12,867 bases of DNA from an uncultured Peptostreptococcaceae bacterium (GTDB taxonomy: Bacteria > Bacillota > Clostridia > Tissierellales > Peptoniphilaceae): positions 1 through 12,867 of the forward strand of contig CAMDZK010000010.1 in assembly GCA_945910665.1 (NCBI GenBank). Direction: 5' to 3'. Below the pieces are notes generated by a model that saw only the letters and a list, made by a program, of their open reading frames with translations, was not told where the DNA came from and made no database searches. This document shows positions 12,822 through 12,867 of this stretch, one piece after another. The translations under genes were made by a program, and so were the position numbers. The first letter of the stretch is position 1. Every line of letters starts with the position of its first letter.

Positions 12822-12867
12822 AGTGAACCCCTCAGTCACCTAGCACTCGAAAGTTCACATAAATAAT

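Noticed and set aside
1..12867. CRISPR array, prophage, insertion sequence or toxin-antitoxin system
   Set aside because: No direct repeat array, transposase, integrase or small paired toxin genes were seen on either strand; all long frames fit housekeeping families.

Overview
The window looks like a chromosomal stretch from a low-GC Gram-positive bacterium (Bacillota), most likely an anaerobe of the Clostridia/Tissierellia type. The evidence is strong AGGAGG-type ribosome binding sites, occasional TTG starts, a lipoprotein-type peptide-binding protein, a YpsC-type RNA methyltransferase without the RlmK half, a YtvI-like AI-2E protein, a UgtP-like glycolipid glycosyltransferase, and a superoxide reductase, an oxygen-defence enzyme typical of anaerobes. 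There is no sign of a phage, transposon, CRISPR array, rRNA or tRNA. I judge it an ordinary core-genome neighbourhood with some interesting regulatory structure.

Layout. Positions 1-3697 (minus strand) hold an oligopeptide/dipeptide ABC transporter operon: binding lipoprotein, permease B, permease C and the first 98 codons of an ATPase cut by the left edge. A textbook sigma-A promoter (TTGACA, 17 bp, TACAAT) lies about 100 bp upstream of the lipoprotein gene. The leader between them holds a compound stem-loop, a cre-like site inside that stem, and a second tight palindrome. Another hairpin separates the lipoprotein gene from permease B. Positions 3831-4054 are very AT-rich and have no recognisable gene. 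A terminator at 4055-4083 ends the next minus-strand group: a PAS-PP2C phosphatase, glucose-6-phosphate isomerase and a half-length AI-2E family membrane protein, with very tight spacing. Upstream of these, also on the minus strand, is a THUMP-domain RNA methyltransferase (7066-8241).

The methyltransferase gene is divergent from a superoxide reductase gene (8313-8681, plus), which is followed by a strong terminator and then an M29 aminopeptidase (8745-9974, plus). The aminopeptidase converges on, and overlaps by 26 bp, a minus-strand pair: a YbaK-type editing deacylase and a hypoxanthine-DNA glycosylase-type enzyme, which overlap each other by 14 bp. Divergent from that pair are a conserved TIM-barrel protein of unknown function (10943-11620) and a GT28/MGDG-synthase-type glycosyltransferase starting at TTG (11681-12796), which has its own -10 box and a terminator.

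How they work together. The peptide importer and the M29 aminopeptidase both fit peptide-based nutrition, though they are not in one operon. The candidate cre site suggests that the importer is linked to carbon status. The phosphatase-isomerase-membrane protein group appears to be one transcript. The other genes are housekeeping functions: RNA modification, tRNA proofreading, base-excision repair and membrane glycolipid synthesis. I found no convincing new multi-gene system. The strongest candidates for follow-up are the structured dpp leader and the half-size AI-2E protein.
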